DNA of 64,000 nucleotides from Spodoptera frugiperda (taxonomy: Eukaryota; Arthropoda; Insecta; Lepidoptera; Noctuidae), in the NCBI RefSeq assembly GCF_023101765.2, contig NC_064212.1, forward strand, positions 7,130,001 through 7,194,000. Direction: 5' to 3'. Position 1 is the first letter of the stretch, and each line of letters opens with the position of its first letter. The position numbers and the translations under genes were made by a program. The notes under the pieces were generated by a model, which was given only the letters and a program-made list of their open reading frames with translations, had not been told where the DNA came from and ran no database searches. Positions 48,313 through 61,279 of this stretch are shown one piece after another.

Positions 48313-48606
48313 TACACACACACACACAACTTCACGCCTTTTTATCCCCGAAGGGGTAGGCAGAGGTGCACATAACGGCACGTAATGCCGCTATACAATG
48401 TACACCCACTTTTCACCATTTGTGTTATAAGTTCCATGTAATAGGGGGTGAGCCTATTGCCATATCCTGGACACAATTCCAGACTCCGTGCTACTACTGA
48501 GAAATTTTCGAAAATCCGAAAAAAGCCCAGCAATACTTTGCCCGAATCGAACCCGAGACCTCTTGTTCGGCAGTCGCACTTGCGACCACTCGACCAATGA
48601 GGCAGG
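48313..48606 (-). mobile_element. tRNA-derived SINE, copy 3
   Basis: Reverse copy of the family at 6704-7008 with a (CA)n end on the left, which is its GT tail. The 14-bp target duplication AAGTCAGTAAATCC is at 48299-48312 and 48607-48620. The tRNA-like head has a small gap next to box B (GCCCGAATCGAACC). Confidence 0.85.
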
Positions 48607-48901
48607 AAGTCAGTAAATCCCATAAATAATACAATTATTATTCAAGTTTTTCGTCACAAGAAAGCGATGTTGAGTAAGGAAAATTGAAAAAGACAGGAAA
48701 CACTGATAAAATATGGCGGCAATGCACATGTACATGTTGCAGTGTATCATGTTTACAGTGCAACGGAAATAGATTTTCCAATATTTTATTTATTATGCAG
48801 ATAGATGAAGTAGAAGAAAACATTTGATGTAGACAGCAATGTATATGGCGTAACAGCGGTATTAGAACCTAATGGTTTGGTACGTGATGATGGCAAGAGA
48901 C

Positions 48902-49157
48902 CAGGGGCCTACTCCAATTGAACGAAAAACGAAGTTTCGTCCGAAACTGCGCAGATTGCATTTGCATTTCTACAATTCTATTTATTGCGAACTTTCGTGA
49001 ACAAAAATAAACGAATGAAATGAAGACACATAAATAGGTTTTGATATGAAATTAAAAATAAAACGTTATTTCAAGTAATTCTATTAGTACCTAAATCAAT
49101 AAAATCTACGGTCGAAGATTAACGAAACATCGGATTCGAGAACCGGAGTAGCCCCCC
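48902..49157. mobile_element. Possible short inverted-repeat element (MITE)
   Basis: Left end CAGGGGCCTACTCC and right end complement CTGGGGGGCTACTCC form an imperfect inverted repeat around 255 bp of AT-rich DNA. No convincing target duplication, so this stays tentative. Confidence 0.45.
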
Positions 49158-49159
49158 AG

Positions 49160-49398
49160 AAGGTATGTCGTTGCTGCCTTGGAATAGGGGTAGGCTTCTG
49201 ATGTGGGACGCTACGTGTGTAGACACCCTTGCACCACCCCATATTTTAAGCACCGCTGCATGCGCTTGTGGTGGCCGCTTCCGCGACAGAGTACACTACT
49301 ACCTCGGCATCTACTGTTTTGAGCCGTTTGGGGTTGAAACACATGGGCCATGGGGTCCCGGTGCACATACTGTTTTTAAAAGAGATTGCACGTAAGCT
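49160..49398 (+). mobile_element. Non-LTR retrotransposon remnant
   Basis: The frame reads MSLLPWNRGRLLMWDATCVD and then, after a corrupted middle, FEPFGVETHGPWGPGAHT. This pair (WDATCVDT followed by PFAVETLGPWGP) is a widespread C-terminal fragment in moth retroelement annotations. The middle is diverged and only about 76 codons remain. Confidence 0.65.
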
Positions 49399-50543
49399 AA
49401 TCGATTATAGACGTAACCAGTGAAAATATATGGTCAAACATTAATTGTTTATAATGATTTCTTTATAATACAATGAAAAAATGGAGTGCACAAAAAATGT
49501 TGGGTAAACATTGCAATTTATACCGGAAAATAACAAGATCTGTAAGTTTATAAATTTACTAGGAAGTTTATAAACTTTCGTAGGATTCTAAACGGGAGAT
49601 AAATTGTAATATTTTACGTCTACATTTTCGTAAATTTATCAATTTCCGACGTCATATGATAAACTTACTGAACTCACTCGTAAAATAATAAGTAAGCAGT
49701 AACCATACGCTATTCGCGATCTGATTGGTTGACTGTCACGTGTCACTTCTCCTAGTATTAGTGTGTTTTATAAGAGTATTCCTGTAATTTTTTTTTATGT
49801 ATAATTGGCCTACGTTTGGCCGCTATTTCGCCTGATGGTAAGTGATGATTGCATTAAGGCTGCACACGCGACGGAAGCTTAAAAAATGGAGTAAGTTCTC
49901 CTGTTTTTCCAACATTTCCCTTCACTGCTCGGCTCCTATTGATCGTAGCGTGATGAAAGGTATCCTATTTAATTAACACAAGTACGGTGCGGGCGGCGTT
50001 AGTAAACAAATGGTAAAAACACGAACTTAAAATATTGGAAGCAGAATATGCAAATACAAAATCCGAATAAATTTAATCATTTTATTATGTTTATTCGCAA
50101 CTAGGACAATAATTAAGTATATTTACAACACTATTAACAAAGTGCTCTTGTTATTGTTAAGACTAAGTCTCAGTAGCCATTAGATGAATACAGAGACAAA
50201 TATTGTTAGAATATGCAGGCAAACTTGTGAATCTATTAAAACTTTAAAATTCATACATAGATAAAACAATACGGTTTATACGACAGTGATTTGTGATAGG
50301 TATATTTGTTTGCGATAGTGGGTACTTTCTACATAATAGGTATATCTTTATGAACGAAATTAATTACTTACTTTAAATACTAAGACAGTTAAGTATAAAT
50401 ATATACTTGTATATATTTGGCAGTGTTATTATATGCTATCCATGTATCTTTTCTTTTCATGCATGGAAAGAAATACATCACAATATTTTCCCTAGAAATA
50501 AGATTTTTATTGAATCTCAAAGTTCGTAAATTTAATAGTCTCT
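49399..50543. other. Intergenic spacer before the collagen 3' end
   Basis: AT-rich. Contains a fragment of the dispersed repeat at 49790-49870 (GGCCTACGTTTGGCCGC, ACCTGATGGTAAGTGATGA-like). No supported gene; presumably includes the collagen 3' UTR. Confidence 0.5.
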
Positions 50544-53500
50544 TCATTGTCGGCGTCTTCCACGCACACCACGACGCCAGTTTGGTCTACGGTAGTAAGG
50601 CTGGCGCGACGGACGCGGTCGGCGGTAGGATGCATTTGGTACGGAGTTCAAATCTCCTATTGGTGTAGGCGCGCGAACTGAGCTCTTGCGAGCTACAGGC
50701 CAATCTCTCATACAAACAGCACATCTGTAAAAAGGTAAAGTCATAGAATTAATGTATGATATAGGTACCTAGCCTACTTACTTATACCTACTTTCTTAAA
50801 TACTATCGTTGGCAAACAATGGTTTAATGTACAGAATGCAAAGGGGAAACAACAACTTCCCTACAGTTTCTTAGTATTCCTAGTTTATAATACCTACTTA
50901 TAGATGTAAAATAATATGCATGATTATGAGTATAATAGCTTCCGTAACAATGAACCCGTTACATATTCACAAAGTTACATTATTCTTGCTCACCTGCTGA
51001 CTTTAGAGACTAGATCAGCTTTCAATGTTTGCTGTTCGGGTTTCTCAAACATTCTGTAGTCATCTATGACGGAGAGCCAGTAAGAGATTGCAGTTGCAAA
51101 GTAGTTGCAGCGCCCGAGGCCGTTACATTCGATGAAGGGTCGCGCGCGGAATTGTCTCATGCATGATCCAGGAGATATAAGACTCTGTCCTGTTGCATCT
51201 GCACCGGCGGTGTGCTGTAAAATAAATATAAAAGTTACATAAATAAGTTAATAAAAAACTCTCGTTCTTCAAACTTCTCGTTTGAATATAATTTGTTTAC
51301 GTCATTCGTAAGACAATAAATTGATCTATAAGATATGGATTATCATTTGAAGTAATATTAAATTGTATTCAGGTTGGAGTTATATGAGCAAAACTTTAAT
51401 GTTGAGCGCCCTGAATAAAGGCGGTGATTTAAAAATTAGGTACCTGCCACTAAAAGTATTTGTGTTGATGTTGCACTCCAGAACGATATTAATTCCATTT
51501 TATACCCTGAATAATAAGGTATAATTATACCTAGTTTCATCGAAATCCAACCGTTTATTTACACTATTTATTTTTTCAATCTTTTCAATGTACAGAATTG
51601 GCCTTCTACAGATTTATTATATGTAAATATATGTATATAAATTTCTCACCATTAGGAAACTGTATCCTTGCCACAACTCACTCCAACCACTAGGACACTC
51701 TGGCACCAAATTGCTTTGACTGTGAATGGCAATAGTTCGTGTGGGAGCTTCGCATACCTGGCATCTGTAAAATAAAACAAGGTTTTTCATTCATTGTTTA
51801 TCTCCTGTCAAAGTGACACCACACATAGTAGCGACCTAAGGTAAGCGCATCTTCACATATCCGCAACATATGCATCGTACGCATTCCGTATGAGGTCATC
51901 AGCAATACCATATGCGATGCGTACGATGTGAGCCTGTGGTCGCTTATCGCTATAGAACGCATTTATTTTTCTTTTCCACATTTTTTCTTTTGAATGTCTT
52001 CTGCGTTCATGAAGGAAGTAGGTAAAAAGAGGAGATGCCATAATGTGATTGTGCACTGTGACAAAACAAAACGGCCCTGCCTAATGATATTATAAGTAAA
52101 AAGGTGAACATAGGTTATAAGCGCTCAGAAAGTCGCACAATAGAAAGTGGTCTATTGGCATAGTTTTTATAGTATAGGACTGCATGTTGAAAAATAATGA
52201 GGGGTGTGGTTTGCAAAATCCTAGGTTTTCCGTATAGTGTCACGCATTATGTTAAAGTAAAATCCAGTTATGATACCTCCTCTTTGTATTGGCTACAGGG
52301 TTCATACGTCAGTCTTACCACTAGAATATCGATCGGATCGCCCTAAATAGCCAGTCGAGCCGTTTCAAAGATTGACTGGTTAGCCAAGATGCTGTGCGTA
52401 TAGCACGAGTCACTTTGTTCCCCGCATTGGCTTTTCATATCCACGATTAAAGTTCTATATAGGTATAATATTTATTACACAGGCATACCTCGATATGTAA
52501 TTTCCAACGTCCTTGGCTTGTATGGGTGTCATAGACATAGGCATAGGTTCAGGAGTCGATAACCAAAAACTATAATCTTCACGTTGAGCGAAATTGCAAA
52601 TTTCATTAAAGTTACAGAACATGTAAGGCAGGGTCGAAAATTTGCGCAAACAACTTCCTGAGGCACCTGAAATAATAAGAAAAAAAATCATTATAAACCC
52701 AAGAAAAGCTTCTTTTTAACTTTAATATATCTATTTATTTTGTATGAGGTGGATACATTCTGAATTCTAAAACAAGAGAATTTTCGATTGAAAATTATGG
52801 TGCCCTTCGATATTGAATTATTAAATTAACAATAACATATATATATACCTTTATCAACCAAAATAAGATCATTATATAACAATATTTACATATTTAATCT
52901 GACGAGTAGGATTTAGGAAAATTTTTATAAATATAAAATCAAATGAGGATTTTTAAACTTTAAATTCAAAGCGTCTCAGTTAAGACGGAAATATTTGTCC
53001 ACTTCTGGAGCTTTTATGTAGATGCGTGAACAACTTACTACTTGAAAGTAAGTGGTAGAACCACTATAGATATATGACATAATATATAATATAATATAAT
53101 ATAAGACAAGACAACTCACCCAAATCTTGTCCATGTGCTTTTCCGTTCGCTATAATGTGAATAAGAGAATATCCACTCCAAAGGGGTGATGTACCAGATG
53201 GGCACTGAGGAATCATTCTTTCTTGTGAATGAACTGCAAAATAAAATCCTCTAGATTTAGGCATCGGTTGTCTAGCTGGAGGTCCAGCAGCACCCGTAGC
53301 TCCACGGTACCCATCAAAGCCTCGTAATCCTTTTACACCTTTTAAACCTTCAGGTCCCATTAATCCAGGAGGTCCCATTTCTCCAGGATAGCCTGTGTCA
53401 CCCTTTTCTCCTTTGCTTCCTGGAATACCGTTGCGGCCAATTTCTCCTGGCCTTCCGTCGCGACCAGGCTGCCCATCATACCCACGGGGGCCCATGTCTC

Positions 53501-56500
53501 CTCGCGGACCAGGAATGATTTCAGAAGCATCTAATAAATCTCCTGCATCACCTTTTACACCCTTAATTCCAGCAGGTCCAAATGGCCCTTCTTCTCCTTG
53601 ATCACCCCTGAAACCCTTGGAACCTTGCGCACCTATAAACCCTGGCCGTCCGGGTATACCACCATCACCTAAATCTCCTTTTTGGCCTCGGACACCCTTA
53701 AAACCTTTATGACCGAAGTCTCCACGCGGTCCTTTGGGGCTGTAAGAGTCACCAATTTCTCCAGCGTCACCCTTAACACCACGTGCTCCGATGTTTCCTA
53801 TTCCTCCTGGAGTTCCTGGTCGTCCAGAAATACCTCGCGGGCCTGGCGCTCCATCCATTCCTACCATTCCTTTTGGTCCTTCGAATATAACACCTGGAGG
53901 ACCAGGTACACCATCAGGGCCATTGATACCATATTCACCTGGCTTACCTTTCTGGCCTCTATGACCTGGCCACCCCGGAAGACCATCAAAGCCAGGTTTT
54001 CCTTGTTCACCCCGTGGGGCATTTTCTGCGCGTATTCCAGGGAGACCTGGAGGTCCTTGGTCACCTGATAAACCCTTGTATCCCACCATACCAAACTCAC
54101 CGGTTTGTCCTTGTTCACCGTCGTCCCCACGTTCACCCTTAATACCGAATAAACCGAATGGGCCGGGGTTACCTTTCTGACCTTTTTGACCTGGTAGACC
54201 ATCCATTCCCATATCACCCACATCTCCATTGGTAGGAGGCACGTATGTTGTTATACCAATATCACCTCGTTCTCCTTTAGGTCCAGGTATACCAGGTGGT
54301 CCAGCTGGGCCGATATATCCTACTTCTCCAGGAATTCCATCCAAACCCATACGTCCAGGTCTACCATCTATACCCTGATCACCTTTCTGTCCAACAAGTC
54401 CAAAAGGCCCTTGATACCCTTGTTGACCCTTGAGACCAACATTTCCACGACGCCCTGGTCGACCAGGCATTCCCGGGTAACCTTTGTCACCATCATCCCC
54501 GATTATACCTTTATAACCAAAATCTCCGTTTTCACCTTTTCTGCCTCTTGTTCCGTAAGCACCTGGGTATCCAGTATTTCCTTTATCACCTTTTAAGCCT
54601 GGTGGGCCCGCAATATTTAGACCTGAAGTTCCAGAGTCGCCTCTTTCTCCTTTTGCCCCAGGGAACCCTGGTCTTCCATCAAGACCGTTGTAACCAGGCG
54701 ACCCTACGTCACCTTTCATTCCTTTTGCGGCATTGTCACCACTTTCACCTTTTGGACCTGGCAATCCCCAGTCGCCTCTTCCTCCTTTGAACCCAGGTTT
54801 ACCATCATAACCATCTAAACCTGGAGCACCGGCATCACCAGTTTCGCCTTTACGACCCCATGGTCCTTCCGGTCCTATATTTCCTGGTGTTCCGGTAACT
54901 CCTATGGAACCTGTGTCACCACGTTCTCCTTGACTTCCTGGATTTCCAACACTTCCAGCTAATCCTGGGAATCCGCTGAAACCCATGGGACCCTGCTCTC
55001 CATACATGCCACGAAGACCTGTAGGTCCAGTATTTCCTTTTACACCCTTATTACCGATTTTGCCATGTATTCCATGAATACCTTGTAAACCAGGCTCCCC
55101 AAACAATCCTTTACGTCCAGGCTGGCCAGGCTGGCCATTTAAGCCTGGAACACCTCGGATTTCGATTCCCTGTATTCCTTTTCTTCCCTAAAAAAACGTA
55201 AACATAAAGGTAATTTAACATTAACAAAAAACTAAAAAAAAAAAAAAACAATTACAATGAAAAACTTTTGATGCTGACTGTACTTTTAACAAACTGAGTT
55301 TGTGAGTACATATATCACTTATTTTATGATGCGGGGTGCATATTTTTTCTTCCATCGCATTAAAATACATAGTTAATGAACAACAACAATATTAGTCATA
55401 TTTTATACTATTGTCAGTCTAGTCCAGTCCGAGAAGGTCAAATCATAGTCTGCTTAACTATGACTTTCTCTAAATAAGAGCAGTTTGGCCTGTTTTACGC
55501 CCAAATAGTGAAATACTACTAAATTTTAAGTTGTACTTAAATGTCATGTTATGTCTGTCCTTTTACAAAAACAAAATAAGTGATAGACCTATTCTTGAGA
55601 GCGCTTTTTTGAGTGGTGTTTGAGTATTTGAACATCAGGCTTATGTTTTAACAGTTAAGTATTAACACACAGTGGACCACGGAATAAGGATAGTGACAAA
55701 TGTATTGGACTCTACCGTCACTTCATGGCACAATATTTTTTAAATTAGTAGCATGCTCAAATGGTTTCAGTACCTATAGCATTACTTGTAGCTCAAAATT
55801 GTTGAAAACAATAAACGAATTACCTTTGATTTTTTAAATGAGTAGCTTATGTATTGTTGATTAACTTTATTTTTTTTATTAGTGGCCATTGAGATAGCTC
55901 AGTGTTAGAGGCTATCTCATTTCCCCGTATTTTGGATAAACAAAACGGTACATTTTAAATCGTGTGACCAATAAAAAATGTGATTTGATTTCTGATTTCT
56001 CTATTGTATAAAGGCATTTTTACCTGAGGTCCTGGTGGTCCTGCGGGGCCAACATCTCCCGGTGGACCTTGCTGTCCTTTATTTCCTGTAACTCCATATC
56101 TTCCTTGCATACCCGGGTAGCCTGCGTCACCATCATCTCCTCTTTCTCCAGCGACTCCATCATAACCCTTTTCGCCAGCTATAATGGCTAATCCGGCGTC
56201 ACCTCGATTTCCCTTCTTTCCTTTATTTCCAAATTCACCCTTGGGCCCAGCAGGACCTGGGTTCCCGGATAATCCATAAGGCCCAATATCACCTTTTCTT
56301 CCGACGAATCCTTTAAAACCCTTCAAACCCTGAATAGATCTACCAGGTGGACCTTGGTCACCATGTATACCAGGCATACCATCATATCCCAAGTCACCTC
56401 TTTCTCCTTTCAATCCCTTAATACCTGTGAAAGTTACAAGTTTGAAATAAATAAAGAGTTTTATCCCTTTAGGTACATCTTCATTACGTACCTATATTTA

Positions 56501-59500
56501 TAAACTTAATTTTAAAAACTGTCACAAAATTAGGTTTTTTGCTATTCCAATTCAACTCAAAAGCAATATTGTGTAGTTTTTGAATTCCCGGGTAAGTAGG
56601 TCTTCGGGAAATAACCACGTATGGTAACAACAATATACTTACATCCACTTTTCCCCCAGTAGCGTATTCAATCATTACTAAAACATTGCAAGACAATTCT
56701 CACACACGTTCAAGACCTAACGTACTGATTTGGTACTTTATTTCAAAATAACTTAGGTATAATGGTATAATTTAGTTTTCTGAACCTGTACTATAACACA
56801 AAATTTAGCTACCTTTAATACCAGGCAGTCCGGGTAAACCTTTCGAGCCCTTGGAATTGATTCCATGGGCAAGTGATTCACCGATTTCTCCTTTAATACC
56901 ATCTTCTCCTGGTTCACCTGTTTCCCCTCTGCAATATTAACAAAACGGTCATGTTTCGAAAAAATAATGGTTCTGCAGCCGTTAATTTAAAATACTTATT
57001 TCTGTGTAATAATTAATTGTCTTTTGCCTTTATAATTCTGTAAGCATTAATTTAATAAAAAAATCTAGTTACTTAAATCCTGCTTCTCCTTTTTGTCCCA
57101 TAAGGAACTGAATTGGGATTGAGCCTGGCCGACCCGGCCGTCCTGGGTATCCGTCGCGTCCTCTGGTACCATTTCTACCAGGTCTACCTGGGAACCCATC
57201 GTCACCCATTCGACCCTTTGTTCCCTTTAAACCTGCATCTCCTCTATACCCTGGCCAACCCGCATCACCTGGATTTCCAGGTGCACCGATGAAACCTGAC
57301 ATAAAAAATATATCTTGTAAAATAATCTTGGTACAATACTCATTAAGAAAGTGATATTATGTTGGTATAATTTCATTATTATTAAACGATGTCACAGCAC
57401 GGACTTCTTAGATTGTAACGAAATAAAGGTTGTTAATTATAGTTAATATATTATACGTACCTCGGTCACCAATGCGGCCTGGGTCTGCCTTGATAAGATC
57501 TTGAGGAGGTAATATAACACGTCCTATCGGTCCTTTTGGTCCTTGAGGTCCAGCTCCACCGGCAATACCCTTGTTTCCTTTTGGTCCCTTTGGTCCCTTT
57601 AGTCCGTCTCGTCCAGGAAAACCTTTATATCCTTTACGCCCAGATGGGCCTTCAGGTCCTGGATAGCCTTTACGACCAGGTGTACCATCATCTCCTCTTT
57701 TTCCCTTTGGTCCATCTAAGCCTATGGAGATAGAGAGGTGTTATATTATGCAATACTTATAAGCAAATAAAATAAGTAACTATTTATGCAACACTTATAA
57801 GTTATAACTAAATTAATGTTACGAATAAATATTTAAATACAAGCATTTTGTGCCACAACACGGCAAAATCTAAGAAGGTAACAATTATTGTGCAAGTCGT
57901 CTTCTATCTATCGCATTTCACCTTTATTGAGGATAAAAATGTATCAAAATATGTACCTGATTTGCAAAACGGACAATCATCACCACGTTCTCCTTTTGGT
58001 CCGGGGTACCCTGGGCGACCAGGTGTGCCTGGATCACCAACGATACCAGGTGATCCAGGAGGTCCTTCTTCACCTGGAGGTCCAACACCATGAATTCCTG
58101 TTCCTGGATATCCTTGTGGTCCCTGGTCACCTTGATCACCACGATCTCCTCTTAGGCCAGGTATTCCATCCAAACCTGGTACTCCATCTTCGCCATCAGG
58201 ACCAATTACTTTTGCACCTTTAAAACCTTTAGGTCCAGTAAGTCCGGGTGCACCTGGGAAACCTGCGGGCCCAGGGAATCCAGGATATCCCTTAAATCCC
58301 ACATTTCCTGGTTCTCCTTTCATAGATATGCCGGGGATTCCTGGCCTGCCTGGAGTTCCTTTGATTCCAGGGAATCCGGGAGGTCCCAAAATACCAGGTA
58401 ATCCCCGAGCCCCATCTAAGCCTGGAGCTCCAGGAGGGCCAAGAATACCTTCAGGGCCTTGAGGTCCTTGAGGCCCTTGTGTTGGTGGGACATCTAACCG
58501 TTCATCGTAAATTCCAGGTTCTCCAGAAGGACCTTGTGGACCAGGGTTGCCTGGCATTCCATCTTCACCTCTTTCTCCATTCCATCCGTCTGCACCGTCT
58601 TGTCCTGCATATCCTGGTGCACCTTTGTCACCTTTGGGACCTGCACTACCTACGCGACCTTGGTGACCAACCTTTCCTCTAGGACCTTGTTGACCTTGTT
58701 CACCTTTATATCCTTGTGGACCGTCAAGACCGTATGGTCCCTGATTGGAAAAATAAATATAATATAATACAAAATTATTTTTGACAACTTATTAAATTAC
58801 TAGCTCTTGCTGGTGACTTCGTCCGTGTAGAATTTACACTGTAGTTTAATGACTACTTACAGGTTTTTGAAATAGTCTTTTCCAAGTTATATTCTACAGC
58901 TGTAGCAAAATCGATTCAGTAGCTAAGTTGAATTTATTCCCGTGGTGTAGTTCCGTGGAAATATAAAAATAACCAATCCTACAGGGTTTATACGAGTATC
59001 GTAGCCGTAAAACTATCCTTTAGGTTAAAAACCCAAATTCTGCCAGAAGTCAATATTCCACACGGACGAAATCGCGTCTAGTTAAATACACATTACTTGT
59101 ATGCTTTTCGAAATATTAAACGAATCGACATTATGTCTAAACTGAATGCTTTTAAAGAATTAATATTAAAAGTGAATAGACAATAACTTACTGTTCTGCC
59201 TCGCGAGCCAGGCATTCCCTTAATTCCTTTAACTCCTCTTTGACCTGGTAATCCTCTTTCACCTTTATTGCCCTTTGTTATGACTGTAATATTTTCTTCA
59301 ATTGGACTTATGATGATTTTTCCGGGTCTACCCGGTTCACCGACGATACCTTGATCGCCCTTTTCTCCCATTGGTCCTAAGGTTTCGTCACCATCATTTC
59401 CTATTTCTCCTGGTTCTCCGCGAATACCCATTGGTCCCTGTAATTAGACATATGATTAAAACTAACGGTATTTTTTGAGAAGAACCTCTACTCAATCATA

Positions 59501-61279
59501 AATATATGGTATAGTTTTTATTAAACATGGCCCCACACTAGTACCTTTTCCCGTGTCGTGGGTGTTTTTAAAAATATACAATTTTACATCACTCTTCAAC
59601 CGCTACGCTTACAGTGCAGGCACACGACTTTCTTGAAAAATGTCTCAATTGTGTTTAGTGTATGGTAGTAGGCTCACATTTACATGAGACTCACAATTGT
59701 GTTTAGTATATGTCAGTATGTTCACATTTACAAGAGACTTATAATAACTACATAGTAGCGCATGATACATAACTGGCTGATGGGTACCACATCATATACA
59801 CTTTTACTATCCAATATTAACATATTTCTAATTATCAGTGAAAAGAGAAAATAACTTCCATAATTACCTCGTCACCAGTTTCTCCCGGATTTCCACTGTC
59901 ACCTTGATAACCCCTTATTCCAATATATCCTGGAGTTCCTACTCGACCCAGTTCACCCATGTCTCCTTTAGATCCTCGTGAATTAGCCCCTCCTTCACCA
60001 GCCATTCCTTGAGAACCTTTCTCTCCAAACGGTCCAGGTAAACCTCTGTCACCAGGATAACCAATGGGTCCAGGTGGTCCCATTATGCCATCAATACCAC
60101 TACAACCATCCAAACCTGACAGTCCAATAACGCCTTCCAATCCGTACGGACCCTAGACAAGACAGTAATAAATTAATGAACCTTTTAAACTACATAAAAT
60201 AAAGGTGTATACTTAAACAACACTTTGTCTTTTTTATTAATTAACTGCCAGCCCGCATAATTTTTGCTCAAGCTGTAGTAGTACCAGTATTTTCTGATGT
60301 TTCCGGTGAATGTATAGAAGTTTTCTTTCATACAAACCTTGTCCTTATGACGTATACGACAAAAACATATTATCAATTTTCTTATGAATACGGACATCGG
60401 ATTATTGGCTTATGCTAAATTGTATTTTTATAGCATTATTGCATATTCGGATGTTTTTTTCATTAACAGCGCTTATTTCACTAGTTATACGTATTAGGCG
60501 TGTTGTGTTATACCATTGTTATACTATCGCCGCCACAGGTGGACGCGTCTTCAAGTTCTGTCCGGTAACGTCAGATTAAATAGAAAGGTTTTGAGCCTAT
60601 GCATTGATATTGAGTGTCAAACGTCACAAGTTTGCTGTAGAAAATATAGATTATTTTACTGTAATTATTATTTTCTACCTATTTATAATAAATTAATGTA
60701 AAATTCTAATTTACAATGTTTTTTACTCTGCATATTTCAACTTTTTTAGTGTATATTTGCACCCTTTTTAGTGCACATTTGCATACATATTTTGTCATTT
60801 TGATAGTGCATATAATCCGACGTCGACTTAAATATGAAAAATATATTTTTTATAACATTTTTATTTGCGACACAGAGGCCTCACTTAATCAGAGTTAAAT
60901 ATACTAGACATTGATTACAGCTGAGTCTATTCATACTTGCGGTCCAGTGTCTCCTCTTGGCCCGTATGGTCCATCGATGCCCTGAAAACAAAATTAAAAT
61001 AGTAGTTAAACTATATATACATGAGTATATTTTTCTAAAGACAACATAATGTAGATACATATTATGTTGCGATAAAGTTTGTCTTGTCCTTACGTGTGTT
61101 CCTTTGTCTCCATAATCGCCTCTGTCACCGATGTCTCCTGCCTCTCCCGGCCGGCCTGGACGACCCACGGGTCCATCCTCACCATATTCACCTTGACCGC
61201 CAGGAATTCCAGGTGGTCCTATATCACCTCGATCTCCTTTGATGCCAGTACAGTCGCATTCTGTTTGATTGCACACCAC
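50544..61279 (-). CDS. Collagen alpha chain, type IV (basement membrane); signal exon not found
   Basis: Fourteen exons 5' to 3': 61094-61279, 60937-60981, 59868-60152, 59192-59437, 57957-58740, 57461-57721, 57073-57295, 56813-56928, 56024-56424, 53120-55187, 52489-52666, 51650-51764, 50994-51214, 50544-50724. Visible coding 5310 nt, 1769 residues, phase-consistent. The first exon has the Cys-rich 7S-like start (CNQTECDCTGIKGDRGD). A long interrupted Gly-X-Y region with many RGD tripeptides follows. The NC1 domain has two halves with 12 cysteines (CPSGTSPLWSGYSL to CQVC; CPSGWSELWQGYSFLM to CAVC). NC1 drives network assembly in basement membranes. After CMRD the frame runs about 50 residues into an Arg-rich tail (RRPNWRRGVRGRRRQ). 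The signal-peptide exon must lie upstream, perhaps outside the window. I cannot tell which fly orthologue (Col4a1 or vkg) this is. Confidence 0.92.
59644..59738. repeat. Two-copy 47/48-bp tandem repeat in a collagen intron
   Basis: TCAATTGTGTTTAGTGTATG to ACATGAGAC (59646-59690) is followed directly by TCACAATTGTGTTTAGTATA to ACAAGAGAC (59691-59738). Differences are few. A small local duplication with no obvious role. Confidence 0.6.

Noticed and set aside
51840..51970. Imperfect palindrome with CATCGTACGCAT and ATGCGTACGATG
   Set aside because: May be a short decayed element, but I could not define ends or target duplication.
53395..54790. Plus-strand frames inside the collagen gene
   Set aside because: Antisense shadows of the Gly-X-Y repeat; no start context or homology.
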